Positions 35,040-44,100 of a DNA stretch of 64,000 nt are shown here, piece by piece. The position numbers and the translations under genes were made by a program. Origin of the DNA: Bacteroides ilei (GTDB taxonomy: Bacteria > Bacteroidota > Bacteroidia > Bacteroidales > Bacteroidaceae); contig NZ_LT635801.1 in the NCBI RefSeq assembly GCF_900128495.1, positions 2,163,083 to 2,227,082 on the forward strand. The letters run 5' to 3'. Under the pieces are notes generated by a model that was not told the origin of the DNA, made no database searches, and saw nothing but the letters and a program-made list of their open reading frames with translations. Each line of letters starts with the position of its first letter. Positions within the stretch are counted from its first letter, which is position 1.

Positions 35040-35795
35040 TTACTTTTGTTTTTCCGAAAAACCACGTTGTTTTATTGCTTCATAAATCAGAATGCCGGCA
35101 GCAACGGAAACATTCAATGACTCAATGGACCCGAATAGAGGTATCTTGATCCATTCATCACATAAAGCAAGGTGTTCATAGGGTACACCGGTATCTTCAG
35201 CTCCCATGATGATACATGTAGGATTATGATAGTCGGCTTTCGTATAATCATAGTCACCTTTTTCCGTAGCAGCTACAATCTTGAATCCGCTGTCTTTCAG
35301 GAATCTGATTGTGTTACTTAAATTGTTTTCACGGCATACCGGGATGGTATGTAATGCACCGGCCGATGTCTTGATGGCGTCGGCATTTACGCTGACGCTG
35401 TTTTTTGCCGGGATGATGATGGCGTCTACTCCTGCACATTCACAGGTACGTGCGATAGCACCGAAATTCCGTACATCTGTAAGTCCGTCAAGCATAATCA
35501 GCAAAGGATTTTTCCCTTGTTCAAACAGATACGGAACAATGTCTTCAGTATGTTGGTAAGTGATAGGGGAGATAAAGGCAACCACTCCCTGGTGATTTTT
35601 CTTGGTGATGCGGTTGATGCGTTCAACCGGAACACGCTGGACCGGGATAAATGTGTCTTTCAGAGCTGCAAACAGTTCTTTGGAGAGTTCGCTTTGGATA
35701 TCTTTTTTTACTAAAACCTTGTCAATCTCTTTTCCGGCCTGAATCGCCTCGATGACGGCTCTGACTCCGAATATCATTTCGTTCTTTTCTATCAT
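35040..35795 (-). CDS. rlmB: 23S rRNA 2'-O-ribose methyltransferase, SpoU/TrmH family
   Basis: A 251-residue SPOUT methyltransferase. The N-terminal substrate-binding domain starts with EMIFGVRAVIEAI. The C-terminal trefoil-knot domain carries the three SpoU motifs: NFGAIARTCECAG, IMGAEDTGVP and IPLFGSIESLNVSVAAGILIYE. Enzymes of this type methylate G2251 of 23S rRNA (RlmB) or other positions; the exact site is inferred from the overall similarity to RlmB. It lies between recN (25 bases) and the TPR gene (15 bases) in one minus-strand operon. Confidence 0.88.
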   Translation of the reverse strand: MIEKNEMIFGVRAVIEAIQAGKEIDKVLVKKDIQSELSKELFAALKDTFIPVQRVPVERINRITKKNHQGVVAFISPITYQHTEDIVPYLFEQGKNPLLIMLDGLTDVRNFGAIARTCECAGVDAIIIPAKNSVSVNADAIKTSAGALHTIPVCRENNLSNTIRFLKDSGFKIVAATEKGDYDYTKADYHNPTCIIMGAEDTGVPYEHLALCDEWIKIPLFGSIESLNVSVAAGILIYEAIKQRGFSEKQK

Positions 35796-35820
35796 AATTT
35801 GTTTCTTGTAGTTTGTTGAA

Positions 35821-37488
35821 TTATTGGTTCATTCCCAATAAGGAACGGGCATTGTTTATGGCTGCTTCTGTCAGGGTTGTGCCACTTAGCATATTGGCTA
35901 TTTCCCGTACCCTTTCTTCTGCGGTAAGCAGACGGATGTGGCTGTTGGTACCGGAATCTGTATCTTCCTTGTATACTTTATAATGTGCTGTACCTCTGGC
36001 TGCGATTTGTGGCAGGTGGGTAATGCTGATGACTTGCCGGTTTTGACGTCCCATATCTTGCATGATGAGAGCCATCTTTTCGGCTATTGATCCGGAAACG
36101 CCGGTATCAATTTCGTCAAAAATGATTGTCGGGAGTTTGACAGCTCCGGCAATCATGGCTTTCAGAGACAACATTACGCGTGCTATTTCTCCGCCCGAAG
36201 CTATTGATGCCACATTCTGGAGGCTTCCGTTCTTATTGGCTGAGAACAGGAAGTTTACGCTGTCCATGCCTTTTGCATCGGGTTCCTTGCGTGGATTCAG
36301 TTCTACGGCAAAACGTACGTTCGGCATACCCAATGGGACCAACAACGATTTCATATGCTCTTCTATGTGTCTGGCTGCGACACTCCTTGTCTCTGTCAAA
36401 ATTTTCGCTTGCTCCATCACTTGCCGGTAAAGAGTATCTTTTTTTCTGTTCAGCTCGGCAATATGTTCATCAAATGAAGTGATGGACTCCAACTCTTCTT
36501 CATATGTCTGCTGTAGTTTCAGCAAATCTTCGATGTTGTCCGTATGGTGTTTCTGCTGCAGGTTATATATCAGGTTCAGCCGTTCATTTACATAATCCAG
36601 TCGTGAAGGATTGAACTCAATCCCTTCTTCTGCATTCGACAGGTCATGTGCGATATCTTTCAGTTCAATGTAACAGCTTTGCAGACGTTCCACCCATTCG
36701 GCTGCCGGAGAATACACGTTGGATATGTTCTGCAATGTCTGGATACATTCTCTGGTTTGTAAGAGTGTACCTCCTTCATCATTGTCGACAAGCTGTTTGG
36801 CTTTATACAAGCTGGCTTTTATATCTTCAGCATGACTCAGAGTTTCGGCCTCTTGTTCCAATATCTTCTGTTCGTTTTCCTTGAGTCCGGCCTCCTTGAG
36901 CTGTTCCAGCTGGAAACGGATATAGTCTTCATCCTGACGGCTTTTTTCCGCTTGTCCGATAAAATCATCCAGTTCTTTACAAATCTGCTTGTAGTCGCTG
37001 TATATTTTATGGTAGTTGTCCAATTGTTTTCCGTCTTGGGCCAGAATATCCAATATGTTCAGTTGGAACCCTTCTTTATTCAGCAACAGGTTCTGGTGTT
37101 GGCTATGTATATCTATCAGTTTTTCACCCAGAACCTTCATCTGTGCCAGTGAAGCAGGGGTGTCATTGATGAATGCCCGGCTTTTTCCGTTTATACCGAT
37201 TTCCCGCCTGATAATGCACTCTTCTGGATCATATTCGATGTCATTTTCGGCAAAAAAATCTTCCAGCCCATAAGTGGCAATTCTGAACTTCGCTTCAACT
37301 ATACATTTTGAAGCTCCGTTCTTGATAGCCTTTACATCGGCGCGTTGTCCCAGCAACAGGCCTATCGCTCCCAGAATGATGGATTTGCCGGCACCTGTCT
37401 CGCCTGTAATGACTGAAAAACCGGATGTAAAACTGATGTCCAGTTTGTCTATCAACGCATAGTTCTGTATATAGAGGGACTGTAACAT
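35821..37488 (-). CDS. recN: DNA repair protein RecN
   Basis: A 555-residue SMC-like ATPase that helps repair double-strand breaks. The N-terminal half-domain shows the Walker A motif GETGAGKS within the opening LYIQNYALIDKLDISF. The middle (about 150-370) is a long coiled coil. The C-terminal half holds the ABC signature ASGGEIARVMLSLK, the Walker B IIFDEIDTGVSG and the switch ISITHLPQIAA. Length and order are standard. It follows coaBC by 6 bases. Confidence 0.95.
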   Translation of the reverse strand: MLQSLYIQNYALIDKLDISFTSGFSVITGETGAGKSIILGAIGLLLGQRADVKAIKNGASKCIVEAKFRIATYGLEDFFAENDIEYDPEECIIRREIGINGKSRAFINDTPASLAQMKVLGEKLIDIHSQHQNLLLNKEGFQLNILDILAQDGKQLDNYHKIYSDYKQICKELDDFIGQAEKSRQDEDYIRFQLEQLKEAGLKENEQKILEQEAETLSHAEDIKASLYKAKQLVDNDEGGTLLQTRECIQTLQNISNVYSPAAEWVERLQSCYIELKDIAHDLSNAEEGIEFNPSRLDYVNERLNLIYNLQQKHHTDNIEDLLKLQQTYEEELESITSFDEHIAELNRKKDTLYRQVMEQAKILTETRSVAARHIEEHMKSLLVPLGMPNVRFAVELNPRKEPDAKGMDSVNFLFSANKNGSLQNVASIASGGEIARVMLSLKAMIAGAVKLPTIIFDEIDTGVSGSIAEKMALIMQDMGRQNRQVISITHLPQIAARGTAHYKVYKEDTDSGTNSHIRLLTAEERVREIANMLSGTTLTEAAINNARSLLGMNQ

Positions 37489-37494
37489 AGTACT

Positions 37495-38703
37495 CTAGTC
37501 ATTTGGTCGGTTGAATAAGGAAACCAGTTTATCGACAATATCCTGAGCTACCTCCCGTTTGTCCTTCAATGGATAGGAAGTTGCTCCCTGACGGTCGATA
37601 ATGGTTATTTTGTTTGTATCGCACCGGAAGCCGGCACCTTTGTCTCTTAGAGAATTCAATACGATATAGTCGAAGTTTTTGCGTGCCAGTTTGTCCTGTG
37701 CGTGAGCCACTTCGTCATCTGTCTCTAAAGCAAATCCTACCAGTTTCTGTCCTCTTCCTTTCAGCTTGCCTAATGATGCAGCTATATCTTCTGTAGGTTT
37801 CAGGTGCAGTACCAGATCATCTTTTCCCCGTTTGATTTTTTTGTCTGATGTCACTTCCGGAGTAAAGTCGGCTACTGCTGCGCATAAAATTCCTGCATCG
37901 GCATCCTTGTAGGCTTCTATGGCTGCCTTGCACATCTGGCCGGCACTTTCCACATCAATACGACGGATGTTCGGATGTCGGGTAGCCAGGTTTACCGGAC
38001 CGCTTATCAATGTAACTTCCGCTCCGCGTCCGGCACATGCCTCTGCCAGTGCATATCCCATTTTCCCCGACGAATAGTTTCCTATGAAACGTACCGGATC
38101 AATCTTTTCATAGGTAGGACCGGCAGTTATCATTACTTTTTTGCCTTTCAGGTCTTCATTCCTGCTGAAGAATACCTCAAGGATATCCACTATCTTTTCG
38201 GGCTCTTCCATACGTCCTTTACCGATCAGGTGACTGGCCAGTTCTCCTGCCGCCGGTTCGATAATGTGGTTTCCGTATGAGCGGAGAATGTCCAGATTGT
38301 GTTGCGTCGACGGATGGGCGAACATATCCAGATCCATTGCCGGAGCTATGAAAACTGGAGCTTTCATAGACAAATACGTGGTGACCAGCATGTTGTCGGC
38401 TATGCCATGAGCCATTTTCCCTATTGTTGATGCCGTAGCGGGGGCAATTACCATAGCATCTGCCCATAGTCCCAAATCTACATGGCTGTGCCATGTCCCG
38501 TCTCTTTGTGAGAAGAATTCGCTGATGACCGGTTTGCTTGTCAAAGCCGACAAGGTAATGGGTGTAATGAATTCTTTTCCTGCAGGAGTGATGACAATCT
38601 GTACTTCTGCTCCTTTCTTGATCAGTGCACGGGTAAGTATGGCTGCCTTATAGGCCGCTATGCTTCCTGTAATGCCCAGAACTATTTTCTTTCCTTTCAT
38701 CAT
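37495..38703 (-). CDS. coaBC: Bifunctional phosphopantothenoylcysteine synthetase/decarboxylase
   Basis: A 402-residue enzyme for two steps of coenzyme A synthesis. The CoaC half (about 1-185) has the FMN-binding start GITGSIAAYKA, the active-site His in HSHVDL, the PATASTIGKMA loop and IAPAMDLDMF, where the Asn of the classic PAMN motif is Asp. The CoaB half (about 190-400) has ITAGPTYEKIDPVRFIGNYSSGKMG, here cited as the conserved block at about 190-216, and the cytidylate-binding KIKR. Two ATG codons lie in tandem at the start. It lies 1 base from the exonuclease gene. Confidence 0.94.
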   Translation of the reverse strand: MMKGKKIVLGITGSIAAYKAAILTRALIKKGAEVQIVITPAGKEFITPITLSALTSKPVISEFFSQRDGTWHSHVDLGLWADAMVIAPATASTIGKMAHGIADNMLVTTYLSMKAPVFIAPAMDLDMFAHPSTQHNLDILRSYGNHIIEPAAGELASHLIGKGRMEEPEKIVDILEVFFSRNEDLKGKKVMITAGPTYEKIDPVRFIGNYSSGKMGYALAEACAGRGAEVTLISGPVNLATRHPNIRRIDVESAGQMCKAAIEAYKDADAGILCAAVADFTPEVTSDKKIKRGKDDLVLHLKPTEDIAASLGKLKGRGQKLVGFALETDDEVAHAQDKLARKNFDYIVLNSLRDKGAGFRCDTNKITIIDRQGATSYPLKDKREVAQDIVDKLVSLFNRPND

Positions 38704-38704
38704 A

Positions 38705-39481
38705 TCATTTCATCAACCCGCTTTCACGCAGTTTGATTTTAGTCAAAACATTCTTTGTATTCAGGGTGAAGTCACCATTCAGTATCCATCCGTAGTACCC
38801 AGGGTCACGCTGTAGAACTTCAGCTACCGGTATTCCTTTGTATTTCCCGAAATTGAATATTTCTACGCCTTTGTCGTCATACACAATCCGTCCGGCAAAA
38901 TCTACATTTTTGCTATAGGTAGAATATTCCGACAGAAAATCGATATCGTTTTCCAGAATTTCCGGATAGTGGTCGAGTTGGGCCTTCAATACTTCATAAG
39001 TTGCACGTGTATCCGCTTCTGCTGTATGTGCATCTTCCAGGTTCTTGCCACAATAGAATTTATAGGCGGCCGAAAGGGTACGCTGTTCCAGTTTGTGGTA
39101 AATAACCTGGACATCAATGAATTTACGTCTGGTCAGGTCTATATCAATCCCTGCGCGGAGAAATTCTTCGACCAGTACCGGAACATCAAAGCGGTTTGAG
39201 TTGAATCCGGCTATATCACAGCCTTCAATGTCTTTGGCAATGTCTTTTGCCACTTCCTTAAAGGTCGGACAGTCGGCAACATCTGCATCATAGATTCCGT
39301 GGATGGCACTTGAAGCTTCCGGAATATGCATTTCCGGATTGATGCGCATAGTCTTGCTCTCTTCATTCCCATTAGGGTAGACTTTCAGATAACAGATTTC
39401 TACGATACGGTCGGTATTTATATTGGTACCCGTAGTTTCCAGATCGAAGAAAACCAGCGGATTCTTTAAGTTCAGTTTCAT
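38705..39481 (-). CDS. DnaQ-type 3'-5' exonuclease with DUF3820 domain
   Basis: A 258-residue protein. The exonuclease domain (about 8-170) has Exo I FFDLETTGTN, Exo II GFNSNRFDVPVL and Exo III HTAEADTRATY, all with catalytic acidic residues in place. A short C-terminal domain (about 200-250) with FNFGKYKGIPVAEVLQRDPGYY resembles DUF3820. In many Bacteroidota this gene sits right after dnaN, as here (25 bases), and it is annotated as a DNA polymerase III epsilon-like exonuclease. Whether it is the replicative proofreader or a repair nuclease is open. Confidence 0.9.
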   Translation of the reverse strand: MKLNLKNPLVFFDLETTGTNINTDRIVEICYLKVYPNGNEESKTMRINPEMHIPEASSAIHGIYDADVADCPTFKEVAKDIAKDIEGCDIAGFNSNRFDVPVLVEEFLRAGIDIDLTRRKFIDVQVIYHKLEQRTLSAAYKFYCGKNLEDAHTAEADTRATYEVLKAQLDHYPEILENDIDFLSEYSTYSKNVDFAGRIVYDDKGVEIFNFGKYKGIPVAEVLQRDPGYYGWILNGDFTLNTKNVLTKIKLRESGLMK

Positions 39482-39506
39482 ATCTTGTGTCTAATAAATC
39501 ATTTTT

Positions 39507-40628
39507 TTAATCGTTCAACATCATTGGCATCAGCAACATTAGCAGGTCTTCATTTTCTTCCTGCTCTTCCGGAACGATGACTCCTGCACGGGAAGGATCA
39601 GCCAGTTCGATGATTATATTCAGGGAAGATATGTTGTTCAGAATTTCAATCAGGAAAGATGATTTGAATCCTATGCTCATCGGATTACTGTCGTACTGGC
39701 AGGCTATGGTTTCCTCAGCTGAGGTTGAAAAATCGATGTCCTGTGCCGAAATCTTCATCTGATTTTCCGACAGGCTCAACTTGATCAGACTGCTTGCCTG
39801 TGAAGAGAATACGGAAACACGACGTAACGCGCTGATGAAGGAGGCACGGTCTATGATTGCCTTATGAGGGTTCTGAGGTATGACGGAATTATAGTTCGGA
39901 TAACGTCCTTCAATCAGGCGGCATACCATACGGTAGTTCTCCATGGTAAAGGTGGCATTACGGTCGTCAAATTGTATCTGGACATCACCCTGTTCTTTCG
40001 GAAGAAGGTTTTTCAGCAGGGTAGCCGGTTTTTTAGGTAAGATAAATGCGGCCTTTTCGTCACTGTGTGCGGCATATGTCTTGCAACGTACCAGTTTATG
40101 GCCGTCGGATGCTACCAGGGTGATATCTTCTTGTGTAAGATCAAAATAAATACCGTTCATGACCGGACGGAGTTCATCATCGGCGGTAGCAAAGATGCTG
40201 CGGTTGATACCATTCATCAGGATATCTGCCCCCATCATAATCTGTACGGCATTATCGCCCAATTCTTGTACTTGCGGGTATTCGTCTGCATTTTGTCCCA
40301 TCAGGTTGTATTTACCGTTCTGGTATCTGACGGTGATTTCCAGATTGTTCATGTTGATCTCGAAGCTCAACGGTTGTTCTGAAATCTCCTTCAAGGCCTC
40401 AAGTAATGTCTTTGAAGAAACGGCGAACCGGCCGTCTCCTTCATATTCATTGACTTCGATAGAAGTGCAGAGTGTGTTGTCATTATCGGAAGCTGTAATA
40501 GACAAAGTTCCGTCTTGAAGTTCCATAAGGAAACAATCCAGGATAGGTAAGGAATTCTTTGAATTGATGACGCGACTTATAGCCTGCAGATGAGAAAATA
40601 ATGTGGTGCTAGAAATGATGAATTTCAT
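39507..40628 (-). CDS. dnaN: DNA polymerase III beta subunit (sliding clamp)
   Basis: A 373-residue ring-forming protein that tethers DNA polymerase to the template. Three clamp domains of about 120 residues each follow the start MKFIISSTTLFSHL. Recognisable pieces are NSLPILDCFLME, RPVMNGIYFDL and the C-terminal MLLMPMMLND, the usual carboxy end that borders the binding pocket. It is the first gene of a minus-strand operon running through the exonuclease, coaBC, recN, rlmB and the TPR gene, with spacings from 1 to 25 bases. Confidence 0.96.
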   Translation of the reverse strand: MKFIISSTTLFSHLQAISRVINSKNSLPILDCFLMELQDGTLSITASDNDNTLCTSIEVNEYEGDGRFAVSSKTLLEALKEISEQPLSFEINMNNLEITVRYQNGKYNLMGQNADEYPQVQELGDNAVQIMMGADILMNGINRSIFATADDELRPVMNGIYFDLTQEDITLVASDGHKLVRCKTYAAHSDEKAAFILPKKPATLLKNLLPKEQGDVQIQFDDRNATFTMENYRMVCRLIEGRYPNYNSVIPQNPHKAIIDRASFISALRRVSVFSSQASSLIKLSLSENQMKISAQDIDFSTSAEETIACQYDSNPMSIGFKSSFLIEILNNISSLNIIIELADPSRAGVIVPEEQEENEDLLMLLMPMMLND

Positions 40629-40685
40629 ATCTTTGTATTTATTTTTATATTATTTTGTTTTTTGTAAACATTGCTATTTAACTGC

Positions 40686-40693
40686 CAAAGTTA
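40686..40693 (-). promoter_or_regulatory. -7 box of the dnaN operon
   Basis: TAACTTTG on the minus strand matches TAnnTTTG, 58 bases before the dnaN ATG. No clear TTTG is seen 20 bases further upstream. Confidence 0.5.
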
Positions 40694-40737
40694 GAAAAAA
40701 GATTGGATAGGCATCATAAAAAAGAGATAAAAATTCG

Positions 40738-40767
40738 TTTACTATGATAGAAAAAAACGTAACTTCG
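40738..40767 (+). promoter_or_regulatory. Possible promoter of the DUF3127 gene
   Basis: TTTA at 40738-40741, an 18-base spacer and TAACTTCG at 40760-40767, each one mismatch from the consensus. The start would be near 40774, 18 bases before the ATG. Confidence 0.4.
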
Positions 40768-40791
40768 TGACCAAATTAAAAAAATAGAATT

Positions 40792-41172
40792 ATGGAATTA
40801 GCAGGAAAAGTAATAGCGGTTCTCGAACCGAGAGGAGGAGTTTCTAAAAACGGTAATAACTGGAAAGTGCAGGAGTATGTAATTGAGACGCACGACCAGT
40901 ATCCGCGCCGTATGTGTTTTGATGTGTTCGGTGAAGACAAGATACAGCAGTTCAATATCCAGATAGGCGAAGAATTGAATGTTTCTTTCGATATCGATGC
41001 CCGTGAGTGGCAGGGGCGTTGGTTTAACAGTATCCGTGCCTGGAAGGTTGAACGCGTAGGTGCAAATCCTCAGATGCCTCCTATGGATGCTCCGTTCCCT
41101 CCGATGAATGCGGCTCCTGCGGCACCGGTCGATTTTGCTGCAACAGATGAGAAGGATGACCTTCCTTTCTGA
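40792..41172 (+). CDS. DUF3127 protein (OB-fold, single-strand-binding-like)
   Basis: A 126-residue protein. Residues 1-90 match the DUF3127 family, starting MELAGKVIAVLEPRGGVSK and ending in FNSIRAWKVERV, with the beta-strand pattern of an OB fold. The C-terminal 30 residues are proline, alanine and methionine-rich and end in an acidic DEKDDLPF. This is the same layout as bacterial SSB, whose acidic tail ending in DDIPF binds repair and replication enzymes. A role in binding nucleic acid is inferred. It lies divergently from dnaN. Confidence 0.85.
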   Translation: MELAGKVIAVLEPRGGVSKNGNNWKVQEYVIETHDQYPRRMCFDVFGEDKIQQFNIQIGEELNVSFDIDAREWQGRWFNSIRAWKVERVGANPQMPPMDAPFPPMNAAPAAPVDFAATDEKDDLPF

Positions 41173-41204
41173 CAGGATATGGGAATACAGAATTGTAGGA
41201 TATT

Positions 41205-41243
41205 AAAATAAAAGGATGCGTCTAAAGCGCATCCTTTTATTTT
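41205..41243. terminator. Bidirectional terminator between the DUF3127 gene and rho
   Basis: Perfect 16-base arms, AAAATAAAAGGATGCG and its complement, with the 7-base loop TCTAAAG. A and T tracts on both sides let it end transcription from both convergent genes. Confidence 0.88.
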
Positions 41244-41265
41244 ATTGGTTTGTCTATTCCAGTTT

Positions 41266-43251
41266 TCACGAGTTCATACTCATCAGGAATTCTTCGTTGT
41301 CTTTGGTCTTTTCGAGACGTTCCTTTACGAAGTCCATGGCCTCAATCGGATTCATATCTGCCAAGTATTTGCGTAATATCCACATGCGGTCGAGTGTTGT
41401 CTTGTCGAGTAACAGATCGTCACGGCGGGTACTTGATGCCGTGATATTGACAGCCGGGAATATACGTTTGTTGCTGAGGTTACGGTCAAGCTGGAGCTCC
41501 ATGTTTCCTGTTCCTTTGAATTCCTCGAAAATGACTTCATCCATTTTGGAACCGGTATCGATCAGGGCGGTAGCGATGATTGTCAATGAACCGCCTCCTT
41601 CGATGTTACGTGCCGCACCGAAGAAACGTTTCGGCTTGTGCAGGGCGTTTGCGTCTACACCACCCGACAGTACTTTGCCGGATGCAGGGGATACTGTATT
41701 ATATGCACGTGCTAAACGAGTGATGGAATCAAGGAAAATCACTACGTCATGACCACATTCTACCATACGTTTCGCTTTTTCAAGTACGATACCGGCAATC
41801 TTTACGTGGCGTTCGGCGGGCTCGTCGAATGTAGAAGCGATAACTTCCGCATTGACGCTTCGGGCCATATCCGTCACTTCTTCCGGCCGTTCGTCAATCA
41901 GCAGCATGATCATGTAGACTTCCGGGTGGTTGGCTGCAATGGCGTTGGCTATGTCTTTCATCAGGATGGTCTTACCTGTTTTAGGCTGTGCCACAATTAA
42001 TGCGCGCTGGCCTTTGCCGATAGGGGCGAACAGGTCGACAACACGGGCCGACAGGTTATCATCATATCCTTTGCAGAGCTTGAATTTTTCATCCGGGAAT
42101 AAGGGAGTCAGATGGTCGAACGGAACACGGTCGCGAACCAGGGCCGGATCCAGTCCGTTTATTTTAGATACTTTTACAAGTGGAAAATATTTTTCTCCTT
42201 CTTTGGGTGGACGGATTGTTCCTTCTACTACATCACCGGTTTTTAGGCCGAACAGCTTGATCTGCGACTGTGATACATAAATATCATCGGGTGAAGAAAG
42301 ATAGTTGTAGTCGGAGGAACGCAGAAAACCGTAACCGTCGGGCATGATTTCCAGAACTCCTGTACCTTTCAGAATATCATCGAATTCATAGGGCTTTTCT
42401 GCAGGTTTCGGTTCTTCTGCAGGTGTAGGAACCGGTACAGGTAGAGTAGTTGGGGCGGTAGCTTGTGTCGTTGCCGGCTGGTTCTGTCCTTGGTTGGGAT
42501 TCTGATAGTTTTGTTGGCGGTTGTTCCGGTTGTTATGCCGTTGCTGGCGCGACTGGAATTTCGTCTGTTTGCTATCCTTTTCAGAAGTTGTGGGTGTAAC
42601 CGGGGCCATTTTGGTCGCTTCAAATTTGCCGATCAGTTCTGATGGAAGTTCAATCTTTTCAGAAGGAAGATCTTCTATCGGAATGAAGTCTTCTCCTCCG
42701 GTGATATTCAATGTAGGAAGATCCATTTCGTCTTCAACTGGTACCGGGGCTGGTTTCGGTTCTACGGTTGTTGGTTGGGGCTCTGCGTCTGTTTCGGCCT
42801 TTTGGAGCGATTTCTGTTCTTTTTCCAGGGTTGCCTTGTTTTTACTTCCCGGTTTACGTCCACGTTTGGCTTTCGGTTTTTCTTCGGTTTGCGGTGCAGT
42901 TGCTTGCGGAGCTTCTGCCGGAGCCGGTTCATCTTTAAAAAGCGGTGCCTGTGCAGGGAGTGGAGGAGTGTTGGCTTCCAGTTTTTGCGCTTTGTCTTTG
43001 GTGGCCGTGTAAACTTTGTCGCCTTCTTTCTTTACACTGATACGGGAACGTTTGCGTGGTTGCCCCTCCGGACGCTGTTCGTCACCGGCTTTTGCTGCCT
43101 TTTTGGTTGCACCGACAATGGCTTGTTCATCCAGAATGCGGTATACCAGCTCTTCTTTGCGTAATGCACTGGTTTTTTTCAGGCCCAACTCTTTGGCTAT
43201 CTGCTGCAATTCGGACAAATCTTTGTCGTTTAATTGGATAATGTTATACAT
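41266..43251 (-). CDS. rho: Transcription termination factor Rho with long disordered insert
   Basis: A 661-residue Rho; the usual length is about 420. The N-terminal helical Rho-N/SAP-like part is residues 1-45. Residues about 48-287 are an insert rich in Pro, Lys, Glu, Gln and Asn, with almost no predicted order. The RNA-binding cold-shock domain begins at about 290 ([20 protein letters not shown]). The ATPase core has Walker A AQPKTGKT, Walker [14 protein letters not shown] and the R-loop region, all intact. In Bacteroides thetaiotaomicron, a similar disordered Rho region was reported to drive phase separation and gut fitness. Residues about 127-138 ([12 protein letters not shown]) look like an AT-hook. 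Confidence 0.95.
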   Translation of the reverse strand: MYNIIQLNDKDLSELQQIAKELGLKKTSALRKEELVYRILDEQAIVGATKKAAKAGDEQRPEGQPRKRSRISVKKEGDKVYTATKDKAQKLEANTPPLPAQAPLFKDEPAPAEAPQATAPQTEEKPKAKRGRKPGSKNKATLEKEQKSLQKAETDAEPQPTTVEPKPAPVPVEDEMDLPTLNITGGEDFIPIEDLPSEKIELPSELIGKFEATKMAPVTPTTSEKDSKQTKFQSRQQRHNNRNNRQQNYQNPNQGQNQPATTQATAPTTLPVPVPTPAEEPKPAEKPYEFDDILKGTGVLEIMPDGYGFLRSSDYNYLSSPDDIYVSQSQIKLFGLKTGDVVEGTIRPPKEGEKYFPLVKVSKINGLDPALVRDRVPFDHLTPLFPDEKFKLCKGYDDNLSARVVDLFAPIGKGQRALIVAQPKTGKTILMKDIANAIAANHPEVYMIMLLIDERPEEVTDMARSVNAEVIASTFDEPAERHVKIAGIVLEKAKRMVECGHDVVIFLDSITRLARAYNTVSPASGKVLSGGVDANALHKPKRFFGAARNIEGGGSLTIIATALIDTGSKMDEVIFEEFKGTGNMELQLDRNLSNKRIFPAVNITASSTRRDDLLLDKTTLDRMWILRKYLADMNPIEAMDFVKERLEKTKDNEEFLMSMNS

Positions 43252-43578
43252 ACAATTATAATAAGGGTATAAAATGAGTTTTTATAATGCCGTTGAAGTC
43301 TTTTCACATGAAATGTCATGAGCAACCCTGTTACTCTACAGCCACGTATACTTCACGGATTACAATATTAAACTTGATTTTTTGTTTTGATGTTATAAAA
43401 GGAAAGTAAGACAAGCAGCCTTTGTGATAAAGACCTGACCTATCTTTATGAAGACAAAAGTAGAAGTTTTTTACGATATAAACTAATAAATCTTGTTTTT
43501 TTTAATCGGGATGGTGTATTATTGGCGGAAAAGAGTTACTTTTACATTGAAAATGAATTAATAGATTAAAGAATTCTT
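43252..43578. other. 327-base intergenic region between rho and ridA
   Basis: No open frame that resembles a gene. It holds the rho promoter candidate at 43455-43486 and about 195 bases that would form the rho leader. No convincing hairpin was found. The ridA side has a weak promoter-like stretch (TTGG at 43522 and TACATTG at 43543) that I do not call. Confidence 0.6.
43455..43486 (-). promoter_or_regulatory. Promoter candidate for rho with long leader
   Basis: On the minus strand, TTAG (43483-43486), a 20-base spacer and TACTTTTG (43455-43462). The start would be near 43448, giving a leader of about 197 bases. Confidence 0.5.
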
Positions 43579-43956
43579 ATGAAAAAAGTGATTTTTACAG
43601 AAAAAGCTCCTGCTGCTATCGGTCCGTATAGCCAGGCTATCGAAGCTAATGGTATGATTTTTGTTTCCGGCCAGTTGCCAGTTGACCCTGCAACCGGTGT
43701 CTTTGCTCCTGGTGGTGTGGCCGAACAGACTGAACAGTCATTCAAGAATATTTCAAGCATTTTGGCTGAGGCTGGACTGACTACTGCCAATATCGTCAAG
43801 ACTACCGTGTTTCTGGCCGATATGTCTCTGTTTGCCGAAATGAATGCCGTATATGCAAAATATTTCGACGGAAGTTTTCCGGCACGTTCGGCTGTAGCTG
43901 TAAAGGCTTTGCCTAAGGATGCCTTGGTAGAAATAGAGTGTATCGCCGTAAGGTAA
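43579..43956 (+). CDS. ridA: RidA family reactive-intermediate deaminase
   Basis: A 125-residue protein of the RidA/YjgF/UK114 family, which hydrolyses reactive enamines and imines formed by PLP enzymes such as threonine dehydratase. The conserved blocks are APAAIGPYSQAIEANG, VSGQLPVDPATG, the NIVKTTVFLADM strand, and the FPARSAVAVKALPKDALVEIE stretch with the substrate-binding arginine. Length is typical, and the protein is expected to form a cytoplasmic trimer. It appears to be a single-gene unit. Confidence 0.95.
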   Translation: MKKVIFTEKAPAAIGPYSQAIEANGMIFVSGQLPVDPATGVFAPGGVAEQTEQSFKNISSILAEAGLTTANIVKTTVFLADMSLFAEMNAVYAKYFDGSFPARSAVAVKALPKDALVEIECIAVR

Positions 43957-44100
43957 TGAATGACTGTAACTTTGGAGACATGTGTCTGCGGGTTGCAGTA
44001 TACGAATGAAGAATTTGTAAATGTCCGGTTTGAAAGAGGAAGTTTATAGGTTCTTCATTTCGTTTTGTCGGGCATTTATTCATTTTGTTGATTTAGAAAT

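Noticed and set aside
43957..44100. Weak hairpin after ridA (CGAATGAAGAA with TTCTTCATTTCG) as terminator
   Set aside because: The loop is about 37 bases and the arms carry a bulge; support is too weak to list.
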